NCBI RefSeq assembly: GCF_030766935.1
Contig: NZ_JASERL010000005.1
Span: 558,001 to 622,000, forward strand
Length of the DNA: 64,000 nucleotides
Origin: Streptomyces sp. KL109B
Lineage (GTDB): Bacteria > Actinomycetota > Actinomycetes > Streptomycetales > Streptomycetaceae
Direction of reading: 5' to 3'
Both the position numbers and the translations under genes were made by a program. Positions 1-9,500 of this stretch are shown piece by piece. The number at the start of each line of letters is the position of its first letter. Within the stretch, counting starts at the first letter, position 1. The notes under the pieces were generated by a model. That model was not told the origin of the DNA. It made no database searches and worked only from the letters and a program-made list of their open reading frames with translations.

Positions 1-1
1 C

Positions 2-931
2 GGTCAGATCGCCCGCAGGCTCGACAGGCGGGTCCCGCTGGGCACGCTCCTGGAGCGCCGGACGGTGGCCCGGCTCGCCGAGTGGCTGACGGCCGGGGAC
101 GAGGCGTGGGACCCGCTGGTCACCCTGCGCGAAGGTCCGGGGAACCCGTGGTTCTTCGTGCACCCCGCGGGCGGCAACGTGCTCTGCTACCGGGAGCTCG
201 CCGACCGGCTCGGCGGCCCGTTCCACGCGTTCCAGGCCCCGGCGGAGCCCGCCGCGACGATGGACGGCCTGCTGGAGCCCTACGTCGAGGCGCTGCGCGC
301 CGCACGCCCGCACGGCCCGTACCGTCTTGGCGGCTGGTCGTCCGGCGCGGTGATCGCCTCCGCGCTCGCCGAACGCCTTGAGTCGCTCGGTGAGCGGGTG
401 GAGCGGCTCGTGGTGATCGACTCGCCCGCCCCGCTCGACGCGCGGACCCTCGATCCGGCGGACCTGCCCGCCTGGTTCCTGGAGGACCTGAACATCGGCT
501 TCGATCCGCTCACGGCGGACGTCGGGGCGCTCAAGGCGCTGGTCGCCGCGACCGCATCGGACCGCGCACCCGACCCCGCGGAGACCGGCGTGCTGCTGCA
601 CCGGGCCGCGGGCGCGGACTGCACCCTCGCACCCTCCGAACTCGCCGCCGCCTACCAGGTGTTCCGTGCCGTCGTCCCCGCCTGCGCCGGGTACTCGGCG
701 GGGCCGGTCGACGCGGACGTGACCGTGGTCCGCGCCGCGCACGGCACGGTCGGCGAGTTCGCGGACCACCCCTGCGCCGACGCCCCGGACTGGGGCTGGG
801 CCGCCCTGGCCCCGGGCCGGACCGGAGCCGTCACCCTGCCCGGCAGCCATCACACCCTGCTCACCGGAGAACTGGTCGGCGCCGTCTCGGACGCCATCAC
901 CCGGTGTACCGAGGAGGACGTTCCCCGATGA
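2..931 (+). CDS. NRPS C-terminal fragment: carrier protein end plus thioesterase (5' cut by window)
   Basis: The reading frame is open from the window edge, so the gene starts upstream. The first ~30 residues (QIARRLDRRVPLGTLLERRT followed by VARLAEWL) match the last helices of a peptidyl carrier domain. The rest is an alpha/beta-hydrolase type I thioesterase: FFVHPAGG oxyanion region, GWSSG nucleophile elbow with the catalytic Ser, VVIDSP acid strand, and GSHHTLL with the catalytic His near the end. It would release or cyclise the chain bound to its own carrier. The stop overlaps the ATG of the next NRPS gene (ATGA), so the two are translationally coupled. The modules before the carrier cannot be seen. 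Having a TE here and another at 10.5 kb is unusual for one line. Confidence 0.88.
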   Translation, partial: GQIARRLDRRVPLGTLLERRTVARLAEWLTAGDEAWDPLVTLREGPGNPWFFVHPAGGNVLCYRELADRLGGPFHAFQAPAEPAATMDGLLEPYVEALRAARPHGPYRLGGWSSGAVIASALAERLESLGERVERLVVIDSPAPLDARTLDPADLPAWFLEDLNIGFDPLTADVGALKALVAATASDRAPDPAETGVLLHRAAGADCTLAPSELAAAYQVFRAVVPACAGYSAGPVDADVTVVRAAHGTVGEFADHPCADAPDWGWAALAPGRTGAVTLPGSHHTLLTGELVGAVSDAITRCTEEDVPR

Positions 932-3900
932 CCCAGGATCTGCTGGCCGAGCTCCATCGGCGCGGCATCAGACTGCGCCTGGTCGACGACCGACTCGACG
1001 TGGTCGCGCCGGCCGGCGCGCTCACACCCGAGCTGCGTACGGAGCTCAAGGCCCGCCGCGACGAACTGCTGACCACGCTGCGCGGGGTGCCCACCGAGGG
1101 CGTCCGCCCGGCCGTGGTGCCCCGGCCCGAGCTGCGCCACGAGCCGTTCCCGCTCACCGACGTGCAGCACGCGTACTGGGTGGGCCGGCGCCCCGCCGTC
1201 GAACTCGGCGGCGTGGCCACCTACCTGTACACCGAGCGGGAACGCGCGGGACTCGACGTGGACCGCCTGGAACGTGCGCTGAACCGGGTGATCGAGCGGC
1301 ACGGGATGCTGCGCGCGGTCGTCCTGCCGGACGGCCGGCAACGGGTGCTGCCCGAGACGGCTCCGTACCGGATCGCCGTGGACGACCTGCGTGGTCTGCC
1401 GGAGTCCGAGCGCGCCGCCCGGCTGGCCGCGACCCGGGCGGCCATGGACCACCAGGTGCTGCCGACCGACCGCTGCCCGCTGTTCGACATCCGGGCGTCC
1501 CTGCTCGACGGGGAGCGCACGAGGCTGCACATCGGCCTCGACATCATGGTCGTGGACGGCTTCAGCATGTACGTGCTGTTCCAGGAGTGGCAACGGTTCT
1601 ACGAGGACCCCTCCTGGTCTCCGGAGCCCCTCGAACTGACCTTCAGGGACATGGTGACGGCCGAGGAGGAGGCCAAGGACGGGGCCGCCCACCGCAAGGC
1701 GGAGGCGTACTGGCGGGAGGCGCTGCCCGAACTGCCGCCCGCCCCCGCGCTGCCGCTCGCGACGCAGCCCGCGCAGGTGGGCCGGCCCGTCTTCCGGCAC
1801 CGGCACGGACGGTTGGCGGCGGAGCGCTGGCGGACAGTGAAGGCCCGCGCCAGGGAGCGCGGTCTGACTCCTTCGGTGGTGCTGATGACGGCGTACGCCG
1901 AGGTGCTGCGGCGGTGGTCGCAGCAGCCCGACTTCACGGTCAACCTCACCCTGCTCAACCGTCCGCCGGTGCACCCCCAGGTCGGCGCCGTGATCGGCGA
2001 CTTCACCTCCACCACCCTGCTGGCCGCCCCCGACCGGCCGGGTGAGCCGTTCGCCGCCCGTGCCCGGATGCTCCAGGAACGGCTGCTGCGGGACCTGGAA
2101 CACTCCGCGTACAACGGGGTGCGGGTGCTGCGGGAGCGGTCCAGGGCCGAGGGCGGGGGTCCGGGCGCGGGGATGCCCGTGGTGTTCACGGCGATGATCC
2201 TGACCGGCGAGGGCGAGGACCCGTCGGCCGGGATGGAGTTCTTCGGCGAACTGGTGCACCAGATCAGCCAGACCCCGCAGGTGTGGCTCGACCACCAGGT
2301 GACGGAGGAACACGGCGACCTGGTCTACAACTGGGACGCGGTGGAGGAGCTGTTCCCCGAGGGCCTCCTGGACGACATGTTCGCCGCCTTCGGACGGCTC
2401 GTCGAGGCGCTGGCCGACGCCCCCGGGGCGTGGGACGCCCTCGCCTCGCCCCAACTGCCCGCCTGGCAGGCCGAGTTGCGCCGCGAGGTCAACGACACGG
2501 CACGGGACATTCCCGAGCGGACGCTGTACGAGCTGGTGGCTGACGCCGCCCGGCGGACCCCCGACGCGACCGCCGTGATCACCGAGAGCGGCGAGCACAC
2601 CTACGGCGAACTGCTCGCGACGGCCCACCGCTTGGCCCGGGTGCTGCGGCGCCTGGGTGCCGAGCGGGACACGCTGGTGGGCGTCGTGCTCGACAAGGGC
2701 TTCGACCAGGTCGCCGCGGTGCTCGCGGTGGCCGCGTCGGGCGCGGCGTATCTCCCGGTCGACCCGGGCTGGCCCGCCGAGCGGCGCCGGATGCTGCTTG
2801 AGCAGGGCCGGGTGCGCACCGTGGTGACGACCGGTCGGCCGGCTCCCGGCGGGCTGCCCGAGGGCGTCCGGGTGCTCACCGTCGCCGACGAGGAGGTGCG
2901 CGCGGCCGACCCCGGCCCGCTGGAGGGCGGGCCGGCGCCCCGCGACCTGGCGTACGTGATCTTCACCTCGGGCTCCACCGGCCGCCCCAAGGGCGTGATG
3001 ATCGACCACGGGGCCGCCGCCAACACCGTTCAGGACATCAACTCCCGCTTCGGCGTGCACGCCGGGGACCGGGTCCTCGGCCTGTCGTCGCTCAGCTTCG
3101 ACCTGTCGGTGTACGACGTCTTCGGCGTGCTCGCGGCGGGCGGCGCGGTCGTCCTGCCCACGCCCGGCCGGGAGCACGATCCGGCGCACTGGGCGGAGTT
3201 GGTGCGTCGGCACCGGGTGACGCTGTGGAACTCGGTGCCCGCGCTGATGCAGGCGTGGACGGAGAGCCCCGCCGCGTCCTCGGGCGGCGACGGGCTGCGG
3301 CTCGTACTGCTCAGCGGCGACTGGATACCCGTGCCGCTGCCGGACGCGATCCGTGCCGTGCACCCCGGGGCGCGGGTCGTCAGCCTGGGCGGCGCGACCG
3401 AGGCCGCCATCTGGTCGGTGTTCCACCCCATCGGCGAGGTGCCGCCCGAGTGGAGCCGCATCCCCTACGGCCGGCCGCTCGCCAACCAGCGGCTGCACGT
3501 CCTGCACGCGGACCTGACGCCGTGCCCGGTGTGGACGCCCGGCGAGATTTTCATCGGTGGCGTCGGCCTTGCCCGGGGCTACTGGGCCGACCCGGAGCGC
3601 TCCGCCGAGCGGTTCGTCACCCACCCGGGCACCGGGGAACGGCTGTACCGCACCGGGGACCTCGGCCGTTACCTGCCGAACGGGGACATCGACTTCCTCG
3701 GCCGGATGGACTTCCAGGTCAAGCTGAACGGCTACCGCATCGAACTCGGCGAGATCGAGGCGACGTTGCGGGCCCGCCCCGGGGTGGCGGAGGCGTTCGC
3801 CTCGGTGCGGACCAGCCCGCGCACCGGACGCCGCCAACTGGTCGGGCACGTGGTCCCGGAGCCCGGCGCGGCCGTCGACGCCGCCGGTCTACGGGCCGCC

Positions 3901-4287
3901 CTTGAGGAGACCCTGCCGTCCTACATGGTCCCGCACCATCTGCTGCTCGTGGACCGGGTGCCGCTGAGCGCCAACGGCAAGGTGGACCGCGCCGCCCTGC
4001 CCGATCCCTGGCAGGAGGAGGACGGCGAGGAGCGGGCCGCGCCCCGCGACGAGATGGAGCGGCTGCTCCTGAAGCTGTGGTCGGAGGTCCTCGGGGACCA
4101 GGAGTTCGGGGTGCACGACAACTTCTTCGAGCTCGGCGGGGACTCCCTGCACGCGGTGCGCATCCTCGGCCTGATCCACGCGGAACTGGACATCGAGCAA
4201 CAGGCCGAGGACGACCTGGAGATGCTCTTCGACCATCCGACGATCGCCGAGCTGGCCCAGGCGCTGTCCTCCCGGATCGGGCCGTGA
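928..4287 (+). CDS. NRPS: TubC-like docking - heterocyclisation (Cy) - Cys-type adenylation - PCP
   Basis: A 1119-residue one-module NRPS. Residues 1-55 (LLAELHRRGIRLRLVDDRLD...) resemble the TubC-type N-terminal docking domain. The Cy domain starts near 75 (PLTDVQHAYWVGR) and has the full DxxxxDxxS motif (DIMVVDGFS, from ~205), so it should condense and cyclise. The A domain (~520-1010) has TSGSTGRPKG (~680). Aligning by eye to the ten-residue specificity code gives D-L-Y-N-L-S-L-I-W-K (FDLSVYD ~724, WNSVPA, LLSGDW, LGGATEAAIW ~819), the known cysteine code. The PCP Ser is in LGGDSLHAV (~1073). There is no TE. I chose ATG 928 because GAGGAGG lies just upstream and it overlaps the previous stop. 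Predicted role: loading Cys and forming a thiazoline. Confidence 0.93.
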   Translation: MTQDLLAELHRRGIRLRLVDDRLDVVAPAGALTPELRTELKARRDELLTTLRGVPTEGVRPAVVPRPELRHEPFPLTDVQHAYWVGRRPAVELGGVATYLYTERERAGLDVDRLERALNRVIERHGMLRAVVLPDGRQRVLPETAPYRIAVDDLRGLPESERAARLAATRAAMDHQVLPTDRCPLFDIRASLLDGERTRLHIGLDIMVVDGFSMYVLFQEWQRFYEDPSWSPEPLELTFRDMVTAEEEAKDGAAHRKAEAYWREALPELPPAPALPLATQPAQVGRPVFRHRHGRLAAERWRTVKARARERGLTPSVVLMTAYAEVLRRWSQQPDFTVNLTLLNRPPVHPQVGAVIGDFTSTTLLAAPDRPGEPFAARARMLQERLLRDLEHSAYNGVRVLRERSRAEGGGPGAGMPVVFTAMILTGEGEDPSAGMEFFGELVHQISQTPQVWLDHQVTEEHGDLVYNWDAVEELFPEGLLDDMFAAFGRLVEALADAPGAWDALASPQLPAWQAELRREVNDTARDIPERTLYELVADAARRTPDATAVITESGEHTYGELLATAHRLARVLRRLGAERDTLVGVVLDKGFDQVAAVLAVAASGAAYLPVDPGWPAERRRMLLEQGRVRTVVTTGRPAPGGLPEGVRVLTVADEEVRAADPGPLEGGPAPRDLAYVIFTSGSTGRPKGVMIDHGAAANTVQDINSRFGVHAGDRVLGLSSLSFDLSVYDVFGVLAAGGAVVLPTPGREHDPAHWAELVRRHRVTLWNSVPALMQAWTESPAASSGGDGLRLVLLSGDWIPVPLPDAIRAVHPGARVVSLGGATEAAIWSVFHPIGEVPPEWSRIPYGRPLANQRLHVLHADLTPCPVWTPGEIFIGGVGLARGYWADPERSAERFVTHPGTGERLYRTGDLGRYLPNGDIDFLGRMDFQVKLNGYRIELGEIEATLRARPGVAEAFASVRTSPRTGRRQLVGHVVPEPGAAVDAAGLRAALEETLPSYMVPHHLLLVDRVPLSANGKVDRAALPDPWQEEDGEERAAPRDEMERLLLKLWSEVLGDQEFGVHDNFFELGGDSLHAVRILGLIHAELDIEQQAEDDLEMLFDHPTIAELAQALSSRIGP

Positions 4288-4291
4288 TGCC

Positions 4292-5815
4292 ATGCGTACG
4301 GTGAACGGCCGGTCCCCGGCATGGGACCACGTCGTGGTCGGCGGCGGCTCCGCGGGCTGTGTCCTCGCGGCGCGGCTCTCCGAGCGGCCGGAGAGCCGGG
4401 TGCTGCTCCTTGAGGCGGGCGGGGAACGGTCCGGGGCAGGCGACCGGCCCGTGCTGTCCGGCGCCAACTGGGACCTGACGGCGCACGCCGGGCGGCACGA
4501 CGCGCCGGGGCGGACGTACCCGTACCCGGTCGGCAAGGTGCTCGGCGGGTCCTCGGCGGTCAATGGGGCGTTGGCGCTGCGCGGTCTGCCGGGCGACTTC
4601 GACGGCTGGGCCGCCGCGGGCAACGACGCGTGGGCCTGGGAGCGGGTGGGCCCGGTGTTCGCCGCGCTGGAGGCGGACGCCGACTTCAAGGGCCCCGGGC
4701 ACGGCCCGGACGGGCCACTGCCCGTCCGGCGTACCCCGGTCGAGGACATGGTGCCCGCCGCGACCGCGTTCCTGGGCGCCGCCGCCGCTCTCGGCATCCC
4801 GTCGGCGCCCGACCTGAACAGCCCCGATGGCGCGCTCGGCGCCGGTCCGATCCCCCTCAACGCGGTGGGCCGGCAGCGGGTTTCGGCCGCCGAGGCGTAT
4901 CTGCGGCCCGTCCTCGACCGGCCCAACCTGACCGTGTGGACGGACTGCGAGGTCCGGGAGGTACGGATCTCGGGCGGGCGGGCCACCGGGGTGACGGCGG
5001 TGCGCGCCGGCCGGCCGCTCACAGTGTCCGCCGGGCAGGTCACGCTGACCGCCGGGGCGGTCAACACGGCGTGTGTGCTGCTGCGTTCGGGCATCGGCAG
5101 GGCCGATGAGCTGGGCGCGCGGGGCATCCGTCCGGTGGTCGACCTGCCGGGCGTGGGCCGTGACCTGATCGAGCATCCGGTGGTCGCGCTGTGGGCGGTC
5201 ACGCGGGCGGGGGTGTCCGGTCCCGACGATCCGATGCACCAGGTGCTGGCCCGGGTCAGCAGCGTCGGCTCGGCACTGCCCGATCTCAATCTCACCCTGG
5301 TGAACACCCTGGCAGGACTGCCCGTTCCGGGCGCCGCCGCCGTGCTGCGCGGCCGTCCCGCGCTGGCGGTGCACGCCACACTGCTGCGCCCGCGCTCCCG
5401 TGGAAGCGTCACGTTGCGCGGCGGGCAGCCGGTGGTCGAGCTGGGGCTCGCCACCGCGGAGGAGGACGTGGCGGTGCTGATGAGCGGCGCGCGCCGGGTG
5501 TGGGAACTGGCCCGGCGTCCCGAGCTCGGCCGGCACCTGGAGCGGACCCTGATGTGGACCGAGCGGATGGTCGGCACCGACGCGCTGCTGCGCCGCGCCG
5601 TGACCAGTGTCGTCGCCCCCGCCTGGCACCCGGTCGGCACGGCCCGGATGGGGCCGGACGACGACGCCGGCGCCGTCGTGGACCAGCGCCTGGCCGTGCG
5701 CGGCCTCGCGGGACTGCACGTCGCGGACGCCTCGGTGATGCCCGGCATGCCCAGCGCCCCGACCAACCTGACCTGCCTGATGATCGCCGAGAGGGCCGCC
5801 GCATGGCTTTGCTGA
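4292..5815 (+). CDS. GMC-family FAD oxidoreductase (choline dehydrogenase-like)
   Basis: A 507-residue flavoenzyme of the glucose-methanol-choline family. The dinucleotide fold VVVGGGSAGCVLAARL is at ~15-30 and LLLEAGG at ~46, followed by the GMC signature GKVLGGSSAVNGAL (~80). The C-terminal catalytic segment is WHPVGTARMG (~445), with the His that serves as general base in this family, then MPSAPTNLTCLMIAERAA. It starts 4 nt after the preceding NRPS stop and overlaps the next gene by 13 nt, so it is part of the operon. In this family it would oxidise a hydroxyl group or related C-H bond on the product or an intermediate. The substrate is unknown. Being wedged between two NRPS genes makes a tailoring role likely. 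Confidence 0.9.
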   Translation: MRTVNGRSPAWDHVVVGGGSAGCVLAARLSERPESRVLLLEAGGERSGAGDRPVLSGANWDLTAHAGRHDAPGRTYPYPVGKVLGGSSAVNGALALRGLPGDFDGWAAAGNDAWAWERVGPVFAALEADADFKGPGHGPDGPLPVRRTPVEDMVPAATAFLGAAAALGIPSAPDLNSPDGALGAGPIPLNAVGRQRVSAAEAYLRPVLDRPNLTVWTDCEVREVRISGGRATGVTAVRAGRPLTVSAGQVTLTAGAVNTACVLLRSGIGRADELGARGIRPVVDLPGVGRDLIEHPVVALWAVTRAGVSGPDDPMHQVLARVSSVGSALPDLNLTLVNTLAGLPVPGAAAVLRGRPALAVHATLLRPRSRGSVTLRGGQPVVELGLATAEEDVAVLMSGARRVWELARRPELGRHLERTLMWTERMVGTDALLRRAVTSVVAPAWHPVGTARMGPDDDAGAVVDQRLAVRGLAGLHVADASVMPGMPSAPTNLTCLMIAERAAAWLC

Positions 5816-6588
5816 CGAGTCCGCGACCGGCCTGGACCGCGGTCTGGGCCCCCGCCCCTGTCACCGCCCCCCGGCTGTTCTGCCTGCCCCACACCGGGGG
5901 CGGCGCCTCGGTCTACCGGCACTGGGCGCTGCGCCTGAGCCCGGACATCGAGGTGGTGTCGGTCCGGCTGCCCGGCCGGGAGAGCCGCCTGCGGGAGCGT
6001 CCGTACGACCGGCTGAGCGAGCTGGTGCCCGCGCTGGTCGACGCCGTCGCCGGACAACTGGACCGCCCGCACGCCTGGTTCGGGCACAGCATGGGCGCCC
6101 TGGTGGCCTTCGAGGTGTGCCGGGAGCTGGCCAGGCGCGGTCTTCCGCAGCCGGTGCGGCTGCTGGTCGCCGGGCGTCGAGCGCCGCATCTGCCGTCCCG
6201 GAGCAGGCCGGTGCACGCCGCGCCCGCCGAGGAACTCCTCGCCCATCTCGCCGAGTTGAACGGCACTCCGGACGAGCTCATGGGCAGGCCCAAGGTGCTC
6301 GCCGCGGTCCTGCCGAGGCTGCGGGCCGACTTCGCCGTCTCCGAGACGTACCGCTTCCGCCCGGGGCCGCCGCTCGGCACCCCGATCACGGTGCTCGGTG
6401 GCGTGGCCGACCCGGAGGCCCACGTGCCCGAACTGCGGGCCTGGCAGGCGCACACCCGCGCCGACTGCCCCGTCCGGCTGTTCCCGGGCGACCACTTCTT
6501 CCTCCACCAGGACCCGGAACCGGTGATCTCCACCGTGGCCCGGGAACTGTTCCCGACCAGTCCGCCGCCCGCCGGAGGCCCGCGATGA
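5803..6588 (+). CDS. Type II thioesterase (editing)
   Basis: A 261-residue stand-alone alpha/beta hydrolase of the TEII family. It has LFCLPHTGGGAS (oxyanion loop, ~26-37), the GHSMGAL nucleophile elbow (catalytic Ser ~88), VLGGVADPE with the likely acid, and PGDHFFLH with the catalytic His (~230). TEIIs free stalled or mis-primed carrier proteins. The ATG at 5803 lies inside the end of the GMC gene (13-nt overlap), and its stop overlaps the next NRPS start, so expression is tightly coupled to the assembly line. The product is lost if an internal Met is used, because the N-terminal strand is part of the fold. Confidence 0.9.
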   Translation: MALLTSPRPAWTAVWAPAPVTAPRLFCLPHTGGGASVYRHWALRLSPDIEVVSVRLPGRESRLRERPYDRLSELVPALVDAVAGQLDRPHAWFGHSMGALVAFEVCRELARRGLPQPVRLLVAGRRAPHLPSRSRPVHAAPAEELLAHLAELNGTPDELMGRPKVLAAVLPRLRADFAVSETYRFRPGPPLGTPITVLGGVADPEAHVPELRAWQAHTRADCPVRLFPGDHFFLHQDPEPVISTVARELFPTSPPPAGGPR

Positions 6589-9500
6589 CGTCACCGCACG
6601 ACCACACGTTCCCGCTGACCGACCTCCAGGCCGCGTATCTGGTCGGCGCCAGCCCGCTGATGGAGCTCGGCGGCTTCAGACCGAACCTCTACTACGAGCT
6701 CGACGTGGTCGGATTCGACACCGAGCGCGCCGAGCACGCCGTGCGGTCGCTCGTCGACCGGCACGAGCATCTGCGCACCGTGGTGCTGCCCGAGGGCAGT
6801 CAGCGGGTGCTCGCCCCGGACGAGGTGACACCGTTCCGGCTGACGACCATCGACGTCGTCGGCGCGGACCCCGAGGAGCAGCGGGCCGTACTCGCCGCCA
6901 CCCGGGAGCGGTTGGGCGGCGAGGGTCCTGCGCCGACCGGCTGGCCGCTCTTCGAGATCACCGCCGTACGGCTGCGCAGGCACCGCGTGCGACTGCACCT
7001 CGCGATGAGCCTGCTGCTGCTCGACTCCGGCTCCACCCGGCAGCTGGAACGGGAGTGGTGGCAGCTGTACTTGGACCCCGCCGTGGAACTGCCGCCGGTA
7101 CGGGGCACGTTCCGGGAGTGCGTCGCCGCCGCTGCCGCCCGGGTCGACACCCCCGAGTACCGGACCCACATGGACTACTGGCAGGCGCGCCTCGACGATC
7201 TGCCGCAGGCTCCCGGGCTGCCGATGGCGCGACGCCCCGCGACGATCGACCCGGTGCGGCTGACCCGGCGCTCCTTCTTCCTCGACCGCGCCCAGTGGCA
7301 GCGCCTGCGCGCCGCGTTCCGCGCCCGTCGCGTGCTGCCGACCACCGGACTGCTGCACGTGTACGCGGAGACCCTCGGCGCCTGGGCGGCCGCCCCGAGG
7401 TTCTGCCTCAACGTGCTGCACCAGAACTGGACGAACAAGCACCCCGAAGCGGCCGGTGTGGTCGGCCAGTTCAGCGCCACGCTGCCGCTCGAAGTGGACC
7501 TCGAAGCCGCGGACACCTTCTGGGCCCGGGCCGCCGCCTTGCAGAAGCGGCTGTGGCGGGACCTGGAGCACGCGGACGTCTCCGCCGTGGCGATCACCCG
7601 GGAGCTGGCCGCCCGCCGGGGCTGGACGTCGAGCGCCGCGCTGCCGTACGTCTTCAACAGCATGCTCGGCCCCGCCGAACAGCGCCCCGCCGCCGGGCCC
7701 CGCTGCCGCACCGTCCACACGGGCCTTCGCACCCCGCAGGTGCTGATCGACAACCAGACCAAGGACGCGCCGGACGGCGGCGTCGAACTGGTCTGGGACA
7801 CGGTCGACGAGGCTTTCCCCGAGGGCCTGCCGCAGACCTTGTTCGACACGTACCGCAGGGTGTTGGAGGAGTTGTCGGGGCCCGAGGGCGGGGGCCTCAC
7901 CCCCGAACTGCTGCCGCCCGGCCACCGGGACACCGTGGAGACGCTCAACCGGCCGGCCCCCGCCCCTGAGGGCCGCCTTGAGGACGGGTTCCTGAGGCAG
8001 GCGCGGCAGCGCCCGGACGCCACCGCCGTGATCGCCGCGGGCCGCACCCTCACCTACGGCGAGCTCGACCGGGCCTCCGGCGCCCTCGCGGACCGGCTCG
8101 CCGCGCGGGGGGCCGGGCCCGGCACGGTGGTGCCGGTCGTGATGGCCAAGGGCTGGGAGCAGATCGTCGCCGTGCTCGGCGTGCTGCGGGCCGGGGCCGC
8201 GTACTGCCCCGTGGACGCCTCGCTCCCGGCGGAGCGGATCGCCCGGCTGCTCGACGCGTGCGGATCGCCCGTCGTACTGACCCAGTCCCACACCGAGCCG
8301 GAACTGCCCGACACGGCAAGCGCGTTGCGCGTCGACGAGAGCGCCACCGACGAGGCCCCGGCGGCCGGGGCGCGGCGCGGCGGCGCCCACGACGTCGCGT
8401 ACGTCATCTACACCTCGGGGTCCACGGGCGTTCCCAAGGGGGTCGTGGTCGAGCACCGGGCGGCGCTGAACACGGTCGTGGACGTGGGCGACCGGATCGG
8501 TCTCGGCCCCGACGACCGGGTCTTCGGGATCTCCTCGCTCAGCTTCGACCTGTCGGTGTGGGACGTCTTCGCGACGCTGGGGGCGGGCGCGGCCCTGGTG
8601 CTGCCCGCCGCCGGTTCCCGGCCGGACCCGGTGGGCTGGGCCCGGTGCGCGGCCCGGCACGGCGTGACGGTGTGGAACTCGGTGCCCGCGCTGGCCGAGA
8701 TGCTGGTGGAGCTGGTGGAGAGCGAACCGGACGGGCACACGCCGCCGGTGCGGGCCTTCCTGCTCTCCGGGGACTGGATACCCACCACGCTGCCGGACCG
8801 GATGCGCCGCCGCCTGCCCGGCGTCCGGGTGCTGGCCATGGGCGGCGCGACCGAAGCGGCGATCTGGTCCAATCTGCAGGAGGTCGACGAGGTCGACCCG
8901 CGGTGGCCGTCCATCCCTTATGGCGTGCCACTGACCGGTCAGACCATGCGGGTGCTCGACCACCGCCTCGGTCTGCGCCCGCCGTGGGCCACCGGGCGTA
9001 TCCACATCGGCGGCACCGGCCTCGCCCGCGGCTACGCCGGGGACGCCGAGCGGACCGCCGAGCGCTTCCTGACGCACCCGCACACCGGTGAACGGCTGTA
9101 CTGGACGGGCGACTTGGGGCGGTACTGGCCGGACGGCACCATCGAGTTCCTCGGCCGGGAGGACCGGCAGCTGAAGATCCAGGGGTTCCGGGTGGAGCCC
9201 GGCGAGGTGGAGACGGCCCTGCGCGAGCATCCGGGCGTCGCGGAGTGCGCGGTGTGCGCGGTGTCGGCCGCGGGAGGCGGGCAGACGCTGGTCGCGCTGG
9301 TCGTGCCCGCCGGGTCCGAGCCGCCCGCGCCCGCCGAGCTGACCACCCATCTGCGCGAGCGGCTGCCGTCCTACCTGGTTCCCGGCCGGCTCCACCTGGT
9401 GCGGCGGCTGCCGCTGACCGCCAACGGAAAGGTGGACGCGCGGGCCGCGCTGGCCCTGATCGAGGACGCGGATCCCGCCGGGGCCGAGGCGGAGCTCGAC

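Noticed and set aside
850..3849. Very long open frames on the strand opposite the NRPS genes (also at 3.7-6.6 and 6.6-9.5 kb)
   Set aside because: They mirror the third-position GC bias of the NRPS genes, are Arg/His/Gly-rich with no domains, and the forward frames hold complete catalytic motifs.
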